DNA from: Actinomycetota bacterium
Lineage (GTDB): Bacteria; Actinomycetota; Coriobacteriia; Anaerosomatales; Anaerosomataceae
Length of the DNA: 64,000 nucleotides
NCBI GenBank assembly: GCA_004348925.1
Contig: RCMX01000006.1
Span: 730,919 to 794,918, forward strand
Direction of reading: 5' to 3'
Shown: positions 24,765 to 31,607 of the stretch, piece by piece
Numbering within the stretch: position 1 is the stretch's first letter
How the letters are laid out: each line of letters opens with the position of its first letter
Notes under the pieces: model-generated
The model's input: the letters and a program-made list of their open reading frames with translations, nothing else
Database searches by the model: none
Told to the model about the DNA's origin: nothing
Translations under genes and position numbers: made by a program

Positions 24765-26340
24765 CGTCGCGTTCACGGAGGCGATCCACGCGCAGTTTGT
24801 CGAACACTTGATCAGGAGTGATCGACAGGAGGATCTCTGCTTCGCGTTGTACTGGCCCAGCCAGGGCAGAGATCGGCAGACCGCTCTCATCGGCGCAATC
24901 GTGCTCCCGGGATCGGGTGACAGGGCTGTTCACGGCAACGCGAGCTTCACCTCCGGCTACTTCCTGCGGGCTCTGGAGATGGCCGAGCAGCGCGGAGCGG
25001 GGCTGGCGCTTGCGCACAGTCATCCTCTGGGCAGCGGCTGGCAGGGGATGAGCACTGACGACGTGTCGGCCGAGCTGTCACACGCCGCTCAAGCTCTTGC
25101 GGTCACGGGCCTCCCCCTAGTCGGTGTCACTCTCGGCGGTCACGGCAACTGGAGCTGTCGCGAGTGGGTTCGCGTGAGTCGGGGCGAGTATCAACGTGTA
25201 GATGGCGAGTCAGTCCGAGTGGTCGGGGAGCGCCTCGCCCTAGCTCACAATCCCTCTCTGCGCCCGGTTCCAGCGCTTGATGGCCGGCTTCATCGCACCG
25301 TGTCGGCCTGGGGCCCCGAGACGCAGGCGGGACTGGGTCGTTTGCGGGTTGGGGTAATCGGCGTGGGGAGTGTCGGCTCTCTGGTCGCCGAAAGCCTTGC
25401 CCGTACGGGCATCGGCGAAATCCGCCTGATTGACTTCGACACCGTTGAGCTGGGCAATCTCGATCGGCTGCTGCACGCCTCGCGCGTGGACGTTGCTCTC
25501 GCGCGATCCAAGGTTGAAGTGCTGGCCGAGGCCCTCCGAAGGTCCGCGACGTCTCGGCCGTTCCGCGCGGAGCCGCTGGAGCTGAGCATCTGCGAGGAGG
25601 ACGGCTTTCGCGCGGCGCTCGATTGCGACGTCTTGTTCTGTTGCGTGGATAGACCTTGGCCGCGCTTCGTGCTCAACGTGATTGCCTACGCACACTTGAT
25701 CCCAGTCGTCGACGGCGGCGTTCACGTCGAGGCTCGCAAGGACCCTGTGCGGCTGGTTTCGGCCGACTGGAGAGCGTACGTGGCTGGCCCGGGTCGCCGG
25801 TGCCTCGAGTGCGCCGGGCAGTACTCGCCAGGTCTCGTAGACACGGACCGACGGGGTGATTTCGACAACCCACACTACATTGCGGCGCTCGCCGACGACC
25901 ACCCAGCGCGGCATGGAGAGAACGTCTTCGCATTCAGCGCTGCGTGCGCATCCTTGGAGGTCTTGCAGGCGCTCATCATGCTTGTCGCGCCCTGCGGGGT
26001 CGGGGATATCGGAGGACAGCACTATCACCTGCTGCCTGGCACAGTCGATATCGAGGGACCCGCGTGCAGACCAACGTGTCCGTTCTCCGAGAGCCTGCTC
26101 GGGCTAGGCGACAGCTACCCCGCACACTGCACGGGCGAGCATGAAGTGGCTCAAGCTCAGATTGCGAGGCGCCAGACGGCACGGCGCACCGCGCGCGTTC
26201 GTCTTGGTCGTGCCCTCGTTGGGCTGTTGCGTCGACTCGGGGCTGTTGTCGAGAAATGGCTGCTCGGCGCGGATCAGGACCTAATAGAGCGACCCGTGGA
26301 GGGAGGTGATACACATGGCACGTCAACACGTCGGACGTGA
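24742..26340 (+). CDS. JAB peptidase / ThiF-type E1 fusion
   Basis: A 532-residue fusion of the two activities that bracket a ubiquitin cycle. Residues 1-165 form a JAB/MPN isopeptidase with the JAMM signature H92-S-H94-P followed by S104 and D107. Residues 200-450 form an E1/ThiF adenylating domain with nucleotide loop GVGSVG (207-212), acidic DFDTVE (231-236) and N-L-D-R (239-242). CLEC (354-357) and CRPTC (442-446) form the structural zinc site. A basic C-terminal tail of about 80 residues follows. The JAB part could trim the modifier tail or remove it from targets; the E1 part would activate it with ATP. A start at 24757 is possible. Fused JAB-E1 proteins are known from multi-ubiquitin operons. 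Confidence 0.88.
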   Translation: MDFPPMFSVAFTEAIHAQFVEHLIRSDRQEDLCFALYWPSQGRDRQTALIGAIVLPGSGDRAVHGNASFTSGYFLRALEMAEQRGAGLALAHSHPLGSGWQGMSTDDVSAELSHAAQALAVTGLPLVGVTLGGHGNWSCREWVRVSRGEYQRVDGESVRVVGERLALAHNPSLRPVPALDGRLHRTVSAWGPETQAGLGRLRVGVIGVGSVGSLVAESLARTGIGEIRLIDFDTVELGNLDRLLHASRVDVALARSKVEVLAEALRRSATSRPFRAEPLELSICEEDGFRAALDCDVLFCCVDRPWPRFVLNVIAYAHLIPVVDGGVHVEARKDPVRLVSADWRAYVAGPGRRCLECAGQYSPGLVDTDRRGDFDNPHYIAALADDHPARHGENVFAFSAACASLEVLQALIMLVAPCGVGDIGGQHYHLLPGTVDIEGPACRPTCPFSESLLGLGDSYPAHCTGEHEVAQAQIARRQTARRTARVRLGRALVGLLRRLGAVVEKWLLGADQDLIERPVEGGDTHGTSTRRT

Positions 26341-26491
26341 CGGCGGTCTTGGCTCGCTCGTGTTCGGGCTTGCGTTGATGGCCTTCGCGGTCTATCGACC
26401 CGGGTGGGTCTCCGCGGGCGTCACTGCCTATGCGCACTTCTGGGACAGAGTTGTCTCACCCGCGCTCCTCAGCATCCTCTTCAAGAGCTGA
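26315..26491 (+). CDS. small membrane protein of the ubiquitin-like operon
   Basis: A 58-residue protein overlapping the end of the E1 gene by 26 nt. ATG at 26315 has GGGAGG 8 nt upstream, an excellent site for so small a gene. One strong hydrophobic segment (LGSLVFGLALMAFAVY, about 12-27) is followed by a second amphipathic one near the C-terminus (VVSPALLSILF). The N-terminus is basic. I recognise no family. Related operons usually have a metal-binding DUF6527 protein; none is visible here, so this small membrane protein may be the target, anchor or effector of conjugation. Confidence 0.6.
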   Translation: MARQHVGRDGGLGSLVFGLALMAFAVYRPGWVSAGVTAYAHFWDRVVSPALLSILFKS

Positions 26492-26715
26492 GCCAAGCGT
26501 GCAGGGCAAACGAGCGGCCGTCGCTGGAGTGAGTTCCAGGGCGGCTAGCTCATTCCTCGGAGATCGTGTGCATAAGTACCATTAAGTACCTACTCTCCAT
26601 CGTGTAGGTACGTATTCACGTATCTGCGTAGTGCCTACCCGGCACGTCGGAACAAACGGCCCGCATTCACCTTCTCGCGGCTACGCTAGGGAGTAGTCGA
26701 TTCGAGGAGGCTCCT
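26492..26715. other. repeat-rich spacer after the ubiquitin-like operon
   Basis: No gene is visible in these 224 bp. AAGTACC occurs twice in tandem (26574-26580 and 26584-26590), followed by the perfect inverted pair GTACCTAC (26586-26593) and GTAGGTAC (26604-26611). TGCGTAGTGCC at 26625-26635 resembles TGCGTAGTACC beside the inverted repeat at 20838-20879. The end of the stretch holds the ribosome site GAGGAGG of the next gene. Confidence 0.5.
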
Positions 26716-27972
26716 ATGACGCGCAAGCCATTGAACCCGCGGCAGGTCGAAGTGCTGCAGTGGATCGCTGACGGCTGCCCCGACCGAGCGTGGCCGGATT
26801 TCACCTACAAACACACTGCTGTGGCCTTGCAGGGTAGGCGGCTCGTGAAGGTGTCCAAGCGCGGTGGATGGTATGCCGAGATCACTGAAGACGGACGCTT
26901 CTACCTTCTCCACAAAGCCTATCCGGGTGAGCCCGTGCCGGCGAAGCGACCCGTGGTGCATCGCGAACGAGTGCGCCCCAAGTCGACGCCCCAGGCGGCA
27001 CCCGTGAAGAGCGAGCCACAAGAAGAGCCTCTCCATGAGCAGAAGTCGAGCCTGGACGAGACCCACGCCGAGGAACCGGTCGTGAGTGTCGACGATCGTC
27101 CGACGATCGCCGTGCCCGCCGCTCTTCGGAATCCACACCCCGCAGTTGCCGCGCTTCGCGACGCTAAGGGTCGCTTGGATATGACCTCGGCAGTACAGGG
27201 CAGGGCACTTCGTGTGCTCCAGGCACTCGCGCTCGCCGCCGAACGAGAGGGATACCGCGTCGAGGCAGTCAAGCCGCAACGAAACGGTTACGGGCGCGTG
27301 TGGTACGACTCGAAGGACCACATCGTGATCGATACCGGCGAGACCCGCGAGGGTGTCCGCATCTTCCAGCAGACCAACAGGGCGGCACACGCGCTCACTG
27401 CCGCCGAGGCCAGGGAGGCTGGCGATCGCTGGGCCCGCAAGCCGCCGAAGTACGACTACACGCCCAATGAGTACCTGCGCATCGAGCTTGAGCGGACCTG
27501 GGGTGGGACTCAGCGCTCGTGGAGCGAGGGGACGCGTGGCCCAATCGACCGCAAGTTGCCTGCGGTCCTGGAGGAGATCACCCGCCGACACCAACAAGCC
27601 AAGGCGCGGCGGCTCCAGGCCGAAGCCGAGCGCCTGGAGCGGGAGCGCCAGTGGCACGTCGTCCACGAGCGCGCCAAGGTGTTGCTGCAAGAGCATCACC
27701 GGGCCGAGGTGCTGTGCAATCAGGCCGATGACTGGCGGCGGGCGGGCGAACTACGTGCGTACGTGGAAGCCATGCGACAGAAGGCGGACGCGCTCACGGC
27801 GGATGATGAGCGGGAGGTGGCGCTCAAGTGGGTCGAATGGTCTGGCGCATTCGCCGAGCGGCTGGATCCGCTCAGTCGCCCCGTCGTCATGCCCGCGGAG
27901 GTCGAACCGAAGCCCGATGCCCTGCAGCCCTTCATGGGTGGATGGAGCCCCTACGGGCCACGAGGTTGGTGA
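26716..27972 (+). CDS. hypothetical protein with long charged coiled coil
   Basis: A 418-residue protein. The N-terminal 80 residues look like a winged-helix domain (LNPRQVEVLQWIADG, then AVALQGRRLVKVSKRGGWYAEITEDG). A Pro/Glu-rich linker follows (about 85-135), then a helical domain and a beta-containing stretch (YGRVWYDSKDHIVIDTGE, about 195-212). Residues 285-390 are a highly charged coiled coil rich in Arg, Glu and Ala, ending in W(S)PYGPRGW. No enzyme motif. A DNA-binding role for the N-terminus is plausible. It stands alone between the ubiquitin-like operon and the Abi gene with its own GAGGAGG site, so it may be a separate cargo gene. Confidence 0.65.
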   Translation: MTRKPLNPRQVEVLQWIADGCPDRAWPDFTYKHTAVALQGRRLVKVSKRGGWYAEITEDGRFYLLHKAYPGEPVPAKRPVVHRERVRPKSTPQAAPVKSEPQEEPLHEQKSSLDETHAEEPVVSVDDRPTIAVPAALRNPHPAVAALRDAKGRLDMTSAVQGRALRVLQALALAAEREGYRVEAVKPQRNGYGRVWYDSKDHIVIDTGETREGVRIFQQTNRAAHALTAAEAREAGDRWARKPPKYDYTPNEYLRIELERTWGGTQRSWSEGTRGPIDRKLPAVLEEITRRHQQAKARRLQAEAERLERERQWHVVHERAKVLLQEHHRAEVLCNQADDWRRAGELRAYVEAMRQKADALTADDEREVALKWVEWSGAFAERLDPLSRPVVMPAEVEPKPDALQPFMGGWSPYGPRGW

Positions 27973-28034
27973 CGCCTGTACCAGCAGTGATGGTAGTCTG
28001 TCGTAGTGCGCATCACAGTGGTTCAGAGTCGTTG

Positions 28035-28063
28035 TTGCGCCGGTCGACCGGCGTGGGTAGAAT
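28035..28063 (+). promoter_or_regulatory. promoter of the Abi gene with a palindromic operator
   Basis: TTGCGC (28035-28040) and TAGAAT (28058-28063) are 17 bp apart. The perfect 16-bp palindrome CGCCGGTCGACCGGCG (28038-28053) fills the spacer and overlaps the -35 box, the usual place for a repressor. No regulator gene is adjacent, so the binding protein would act from elsewhere. Confidence 0.5.
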
Positions 28064-28074
28064 CTACTCAGCAA

Positions 28075-28111
28075 ACGCGCCAAGCCTCTCAACGATGCTC
28101 ACTCGGCGCGT
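28075..28111 (+). ncRNA. structured leader before the Abi gene (candidate small RNA)
   Basis: ACGCGCC (28075-28081) pairs with GGCGCGT (28105-28111) and is followed by CTTTCCTTTTC, like a weak terminator, 22 bp before the ATG. It would begin about 12 nt after the -10 box proposed here. A conserved non-coding RNA has been reported upstream of AbiF-type genes, so this may be a short version, or an attenuator. Sequence support is limited to the hairpin and T-rich tail. Confidence 0.35.
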
Positions 28112-28132
28112 CTTTCCTTTTCTGGGGGCTCA

Positions 28133-29017
28133 ATGCAGTACACCAAGCCTGCTCTGACGCACGAGCAGCAGGCAGACCAGCTCATCGACCGCGGCATGGA
28201 GTGCGATCGGGACGAGCTGATTCGCTGTCTGAAGAGCGTTAACTACTACCGACTCAGTGGCTATTGGTTCCCGTTCCGCAACGAGGACAGTTCGTTCAAG
28301 GACGGGACCACGCTGAACAAGGTGTGGCGACGCTATGCATTTGACCGACGCTTGCGGCTGCAGGTGCTCGACGCTATCGAGCGTGTTGAAATCTGTGTGC
28401 GCTCCGAACTCGTGTATCGACTCGCGCACGAACAAGGTGCGTTCGGGTACCTCGACAAGGCGAACATGCCCGGGCTCGGCGCCGATGAGTACGCCACGTT
28501 CATCAAGCGTCTGACCGAGGAGTACGAGGGGAGCCACGAGCAGTTCATCGATCACTTCAGAGCGACCTATGCGGATAGCCACCCGTTGCCGCCGTACTGG
28601 ATGATCACGGAGCTCATGGCCTTCGGCTCCCTGCTGCGGCTATTCAGGGGATCGCCGCAACCGGTGAAGCGAGAAATTGCAGATCGTTTCGGAGTGAACG
28701 CCAAGGTCATGGAGTCGTGGCTGAAGACGCTCAACATCATCCGCAACATCTGCGCGCATCACGGCCGTCTCTGGAATCGCGAGCTTGGGTTCAAGCCCAT
28801 GATTCCGAACAAGGACGCCAAGTGGCACGAGCCTGTCGCCGTAACGAACAACCGCATCTTCGGAGTGCTCACTATCCTGAAATGCATGCTCGACGACGTG
28901 GCACCGCAGAGTGGCTGGACCGAAAGGCTGCTCACGCTGCTGGACGACTATTCCGACTTGCCGCGTGACCGCATGGGCTTTCCGGACGACTGGCGCGAGT
29001 GTCCGATCTGGAAGTAG
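28133..29017 (+). CDS. Abi_2 family (AbiD/AbiF-type) HEPN protein
   Basis: A 294-residue abortive-infection protein of PF07751. The family signature YYRLSGYWFPF is at about 37-47, followed by the aromatic, basic core VWRRYAFDRRLRLQVLDAIERVE. The HEPN ribonuclease motif Rx4H is R204-N-I-C-A-H209, in RNICAHHGRLWNR. Length is normal for the family. These proteins limit phage growth, probably by RNA cleavage, and resemble the HEPN domains of Cas13. The ATG at 28133 is preceded by GGGGG. It is the last gene of the island, ending 35 bp before the right attachment-site copy. Confidence 0.9.
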   Translation: MQYTKPALTHEQQADQLIDRGMECDRDELIRCLKSVNYYRLSGYWFPFRNEDSSFKDGTTLNKVWRRYAFDRRLRLQVLDAIERVEICVRSELVYRLAHEQGAFGYLDKANMPGLGADEYATFIKRLTEEYEGSHEQFIDHFRATYADSHPLPPYWMITELMAFGSLLRLFRGSPQPVKREIADRFGVNAKVMESWLKTLNIIRNICAHHGRLWNRELGFKPMIPNKDAKWHEPVAVTNNRIFGVLTILKCMLDDVAPQSGWTERLLTLLDDYSDLPRDRMGFPDDWRECPIWK

Positions 29018-29052
29018 CCTCTGACCTGCGTGAATCCGTACCGATAATCCCC

Positions 29053-29124
29053 CTCGAAAACTGTTTAGGAGGTATCCCCTCCTACGAGGGTTCGAATCCC
29101 TCCCCCTCCGCCAGCACGATGTGA
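29053..29124 (+). repeat. right attachment-site copy (72-bp direct repeat)
   Basis: Identical to 3826-3897. It represents the 3' half of tRNA-Ser(CGA), from the anticodon loop through CCA plus 11 bp, with no 5' half attached, so it is not a tRNA gene. The following DNA (29125 on) is the original chromosome downstream of the tRNA. Confidence 0.95.
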
Positions 29125-29127
29125 TAA

Positions 29128-29164
29128 GCAGCCCCCGAATCCCGAGCAGGGAAGCGGGGGCTGC
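29128..29164 (+). terminator. original host terminator of tRNA-Ser(CGA), now displaced
   Basis: GCAGCCCCCG (29128-29137) pairs perfectly with CGGGGGCTGC (29155-29164), followed by ATTCCTT. In the uninterrupted chromosome it would lie 15 bp after the tRNA CCA end; the island now separates them and supplies a replacement hairpin at 3900-3931. It also lies beyond the stop of the convergent MFS gene. Confidence 0.7.
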
Positions 29165-29195
29165 ATTCCTTCGGGACCCATGAAGACCGTCGGCG

Positions 29196-30497
29196 TTACG
29201 CGGTCGCTGGCGTGATCTCCGGGAGGAGAGACTCCGCAGGCTCCATCCCTACGTCGCCGAATCGACGTATCTCCGGTCGCGACAGCGAGATCGCGCAGAG
29301 CGTGAACATCCCGGCCGCAACGCCCAGATACAGAGCCTCGAAGTCGAGGTTGATCACGAAGCCCGAGAGCGCCTGTGAAGCCGGCACGAGTGCATACATC
29401 GCAAGCATGAGCAGCGACATGACGCGTCCCAGCATCGCGGGGGGAGTCCGCCGCTGGAGTGTCGTGATCAGCGTAACGCCAAGGAACCCGTTTCCCACCC
29501 CCATCACTACCATCACGGGTGCGGCGATCCACGTGCGCTCCACAAAAGCGAACAGAGACATCCCGACTCCGAACAACGCGAATAGCCCGACGACGAGTCT
29601 CCCTATCGAGCGACCCGAAGGATTCTTGAGCGAACCCGCAGCGACGAGGCCGCCCAGGTTCCCAAGTGCGTAGGCAGAGAGCACGATACCGAGAGCGGAG
29701 GCGCCCTCGGGTAGGCGCTCCTGCGCAAGCACAGGGATGCCGACCAGTAGGGGACCGGTCATGAGGAAGTTCGCCGCCGCGACGATTAGCAGCATCCAGC
29801 GGAACGCCGAGCGACCCCACATGAAGCGCATCCCTTCGGCTATGTCCTGAATCGGGCGGCTCTTCTCGGCATGCAAGGCTGCGGGAAGCATCGCCATGAG
29901 CCCGAGCGTCAGTATCGACACGGCGAATGTCGCAGTGTCGAATGCGAATGCAAGTCCGACACCCGTCAGCGATGCGGGCTGCTCGCCTGCGATGGTCTGC
30001 GTGCCGAGAAGGCCGATCAGCGTACCCGCAGCGGCAGGGCCGATGAACGAAGCGAACCAGTCACCCATCTGTACGAGCGCGTTGCCGCCCTCAAGTTCAT
30101 CCCCGTCCACGATCCGCGGAACGGCTGCCGAGGACGCTGGTTCGAACAGCCCCGTGGCCCCTCCGAGCACCAAGGCAGAGAGGTACACCATCCACATCTC
30201 GATCCAGCCGCCGAGTACCGACCATGCGAGTGCGCCGGTCCACAGAAGACGGAACACATTGACGCCGAGCATGATCGTGCGGGGAGAGTGCCGATCGGCG
30301 AATGCACCACCCGGCAGCATGAACGCGCCACGCGAGAGGCCTGCGACTCCCAGTACGAGTCCGAGCGTCACCGGATCGCCGGTGAGCTGAAGCACGAGCC
30401 AGGGCAACGCGATCAAGTGGAACTGGTCTCCCACCAACGAAACCGTTTGCCCGATCCAGAGCAGGCGGTAGTCGCGTTTCTTCAACACCGAAAGCAT
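29196..30497 (-). CDS. MFS transporter (probable drug exporter)
   Basis: A 433-residue major facilitator protein with about 12 hydrophobic segments. It starts with the KKRDYRLLWIGQTVSLVGDQF motif common to MFS_3/enterobactin-exporter-like pumps, and has the inter-helix 2-3 loop GAFADRHSPR. Expected to expel a hydrophobic compound or siderophore with proton exchange. ATG at 30497 is chosen over a GTG two codons earlier because GGAG lies 5 nt upstream. It begins 2 nt after the stop of the TetR gene, so both are one transcript, and the TetR protein is its likely repressor. The substrate cannot be inferred. Confidence 0.9.
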   Translation of the reverse strand: MLSVLKKRDYRLLWIGQTVSLVGDQFHLIALPWLVLQLTGDPVTLGLVLGVAGLSRGAFMLPGGAFADRHSPRTIMLGVNVFRLLWTGALAWSVLGGWIEMWMVYLSALVLGGATGLFEPASSAAVPRIVDGDELEGGNALVQMGDWFASFIGPAAAGTLIGLLGTQTIAGEQPASLTGVGLAFAFDTATFAVSILTLGLMAMLPAALHAEKSRPIQDIAEGMRFMWGRSAFRWMLLIVAAANFLMTGPLLVGIPVLAQERLPEGASALGIVLSAYALGNLGGLVAAGSLKNPSGRSIGRLVVGLFALFGVGMSLFAFVERTWIAAPVMVVMGVGNGFLGVTLITTLQRRTPPAMLGRVMSLLMLAMYALVPASQALSGFVINLDFEALYLGVAAGMFTLCAISLSRPEIRRFGDVGMEPAESLLPEITPATA

Positions 30498-30499
30498 GG

Positions 30500-31153
30500 T
30501 CACTCCTTCGCGAACAAGCCACGCGCCAGCGCGTCAAGGCCGACTTCGAACTGACGTGTGTGGTACTCGGCGAGGTCGATGCCGACGACCTCGGTCATCA
30601 TGCGGCGGGTGTTGGGGAACTCCTCGGCGGGGAGTAGTGCGAGCGGTTCGAGGCCCTCTTCGGACGTCGGGTCGGACTGCAGGCCGGTCTGCCCGGCGAC
30701 GCAACCCAGAACGTAGGCCGCCAGCGAGTCCAGGGCGAGCAATGCGTAGGCCGCCTCGAAGCCGGCGTCGAAGAAGATGCCAAGGATGTGTTCGACCGGG
30801 CGCACCTGAGCCGGACTGCGCATCGGCTTGCCGATGATCAGCGGGAGAGCATTGGGATGTCGCAGGAGAGCGTCGCGGAAGCCGTGGCCTGCCCGTCGGA
30901 AGCGATCGATCGGCGCGATGTCAGGGTCCGGCTCGTCGAGCTCAGGGTCTTCCATGACGGCGTCGGCCACGAGCTCGTAGAGCGCGGCTTTGTTCGGCAC
31001 GTGGTAGTAGAGCGTGGAGACGTCGACACCGAGGGCGAGGGCGAGGTCGCGCATCGAGTGGCCTTCGAGGCCGCGCTCGTCGACGAGCGCTAGTGCAGTC
31101 TTCACGATTCGCTCGCGGGTCAGTGTTTCCTGCCCTTGTTTGCGAGGAGTCAC
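30500..31153 (-). CDS. TetR/AcrR-family repressor of the MFS gene
   Basis: 217 residues with the TetR HTH at about 11-57 (ERIVKTALALVDERGLEGHSMRDLALALGV in two parts, then STLYYHVPNKAALY) and a TetR_C-like ligand domain in which DIDLAEYH-type acidic stretches close the C-terminus. GTG at 31153 has GGAGG 6-7 nt upstream; in-frame codons further up would add 13 basic residues without a ribosome site. It precedes and is co-transcribed with the MFS transporter. Two palindromic sites in its promoter region fit autoregulation, relieved when the exported compound binds. Confidence 0.9.
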   Translation of the reverse strand: MTPRKQGQETLTRERIVKTALALVDERGLEGHSMRDLALALGVDVSTLYYHVPNKAALYELVADAVMEDPELDEPDPDIAPIDRFRRAGHGFRDALLRHPNALPLIIGKPMRSPAQVRPVEHILGIFFDAGFEAAYALLALDSLAAYVLGCVAGQTGLQSDPTSEEGLEPLALLPAEEFPNTRRMMTEVVGIDLAEYHTRQFEVGLDALARGLFAKE

Positions 31154-31183
31154 GGTGGACCTCCTTCGAGGTGAAGTCGCTTT

Positions 31184-31222
31184 ATCCAACAACGTTGGTT
31201 ACATTATCCCACAGTGTTGGAT
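31184..31222. promoter_or_regulatory. two TetR-type operator sites, 22 bp apart
   Basis: ATCCAAC-AAC-GTTGGTT (31184-31200) and ATCCCAC-AGT-GTTGGAT (31206-31222) share the pattern ATCCnAC-N3-GTTGGnT. Their starts are exactly 22 bp apart, two helical turns, placing both on one DNA face. They lie 31-69 bp upstream of the TetR start codon. Confidence 0.65.
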
Positions 31223-31350
31223 ACGTCAACCCTCCGTGTACGAGACCACCGACGAGAAGGAGGTGTGAGACGTGTAGGTTCATGAACAAGAGACACCCTT
31301 ATGTTAGGCTCGGATGGAAGAAAGGATCACTCGGCACGCTTGGGGGTGTC

Positions 31351-31581
31351 ATGGGCGACGACAACGACGTTCAGCACGATGGGTCTGGCGGATCCTACCG
31401 CCCCGGTTTGGCCATCGGAGCCGGTTTGGCCATCGGAGCCGGCCTTGGGATCTCGCTGGGATCGGCCTACGGCGATGTCGCCATGGGGATGGTGTACGGC
31501 GCTGCGCCCGGTCTCGTAGCGGGTGCCATCATCGATGGCTTCATCAGGCGATCCCGGCGACGCAGCGGTGCCGAGGAGTAA
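31351..31581 (+). CDS. small glycine-zipper protein
   Basis: 76 residues: a charged N-terminus (GDDNDVQHDGSGGSYRP), then a Gly/Ala-rich membrane-like segment with GxxxG repeats (GLAIGAGLAIGAGLGISLG) and a basic tail (RRSRRRSGAEE). The DNA holds a perfect 18-bp tandem duplication at 31406-31441 that encodes the repeated GLAIGA. Such proteins insert into or span membranes; the role is unknown. ATG at 31351 follows GGGGG by 4 nt; an upstream ATG at 31282 would add 23 residues but has a poor site. The CPBP protease gene follows by 26 bp. Confidence 0.6.
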   Translation: MGDDNDVQHDGSGGSYRPGLAIGAGLAIGAGLGISLGSAYGDVAMGMVYGAAPGLVAGAIIDGFIRRSRRRSGAEE

Positions 31582-31607
31582 CGAAGGTTGCCCTACCGAG
31601 GAGCTCG

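Larger units (their letters stand above)
3826..29124. mobile_element. tRNA-Ser-integrated genomic island carrying defence genes
   Basis: The element is bounded by a 72-bp perfect direct repeat derived from the 3' part of tRNA-Ser(CGA); excision between the copies would release 25,227 bp and restore tRNA, CCA end and the host terminator now at 29128-29164. It contains a full tyrosine integrase, a second short tyrosine recombinase, an Xre regulator next to a primase-polymerase/helicase, and at least four probable defence modules. I see no capsid, tail, terminase, relaxase or type IV secretion genes, so self-transfer is unlikely; a phage satellite or a mobilisable/integrative defence island fits better. 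The integrase lies about 4.2 kb inside the left end, not at the edge as in many islands. Confidence 0.9.

Noticed and set aside
29053-29112. A third serine tRNA gene at the right end of the island
   Set aside because: Only the 3' half from the anticodon loop onward is present; the acceptor 5' strand and D arm are missing.
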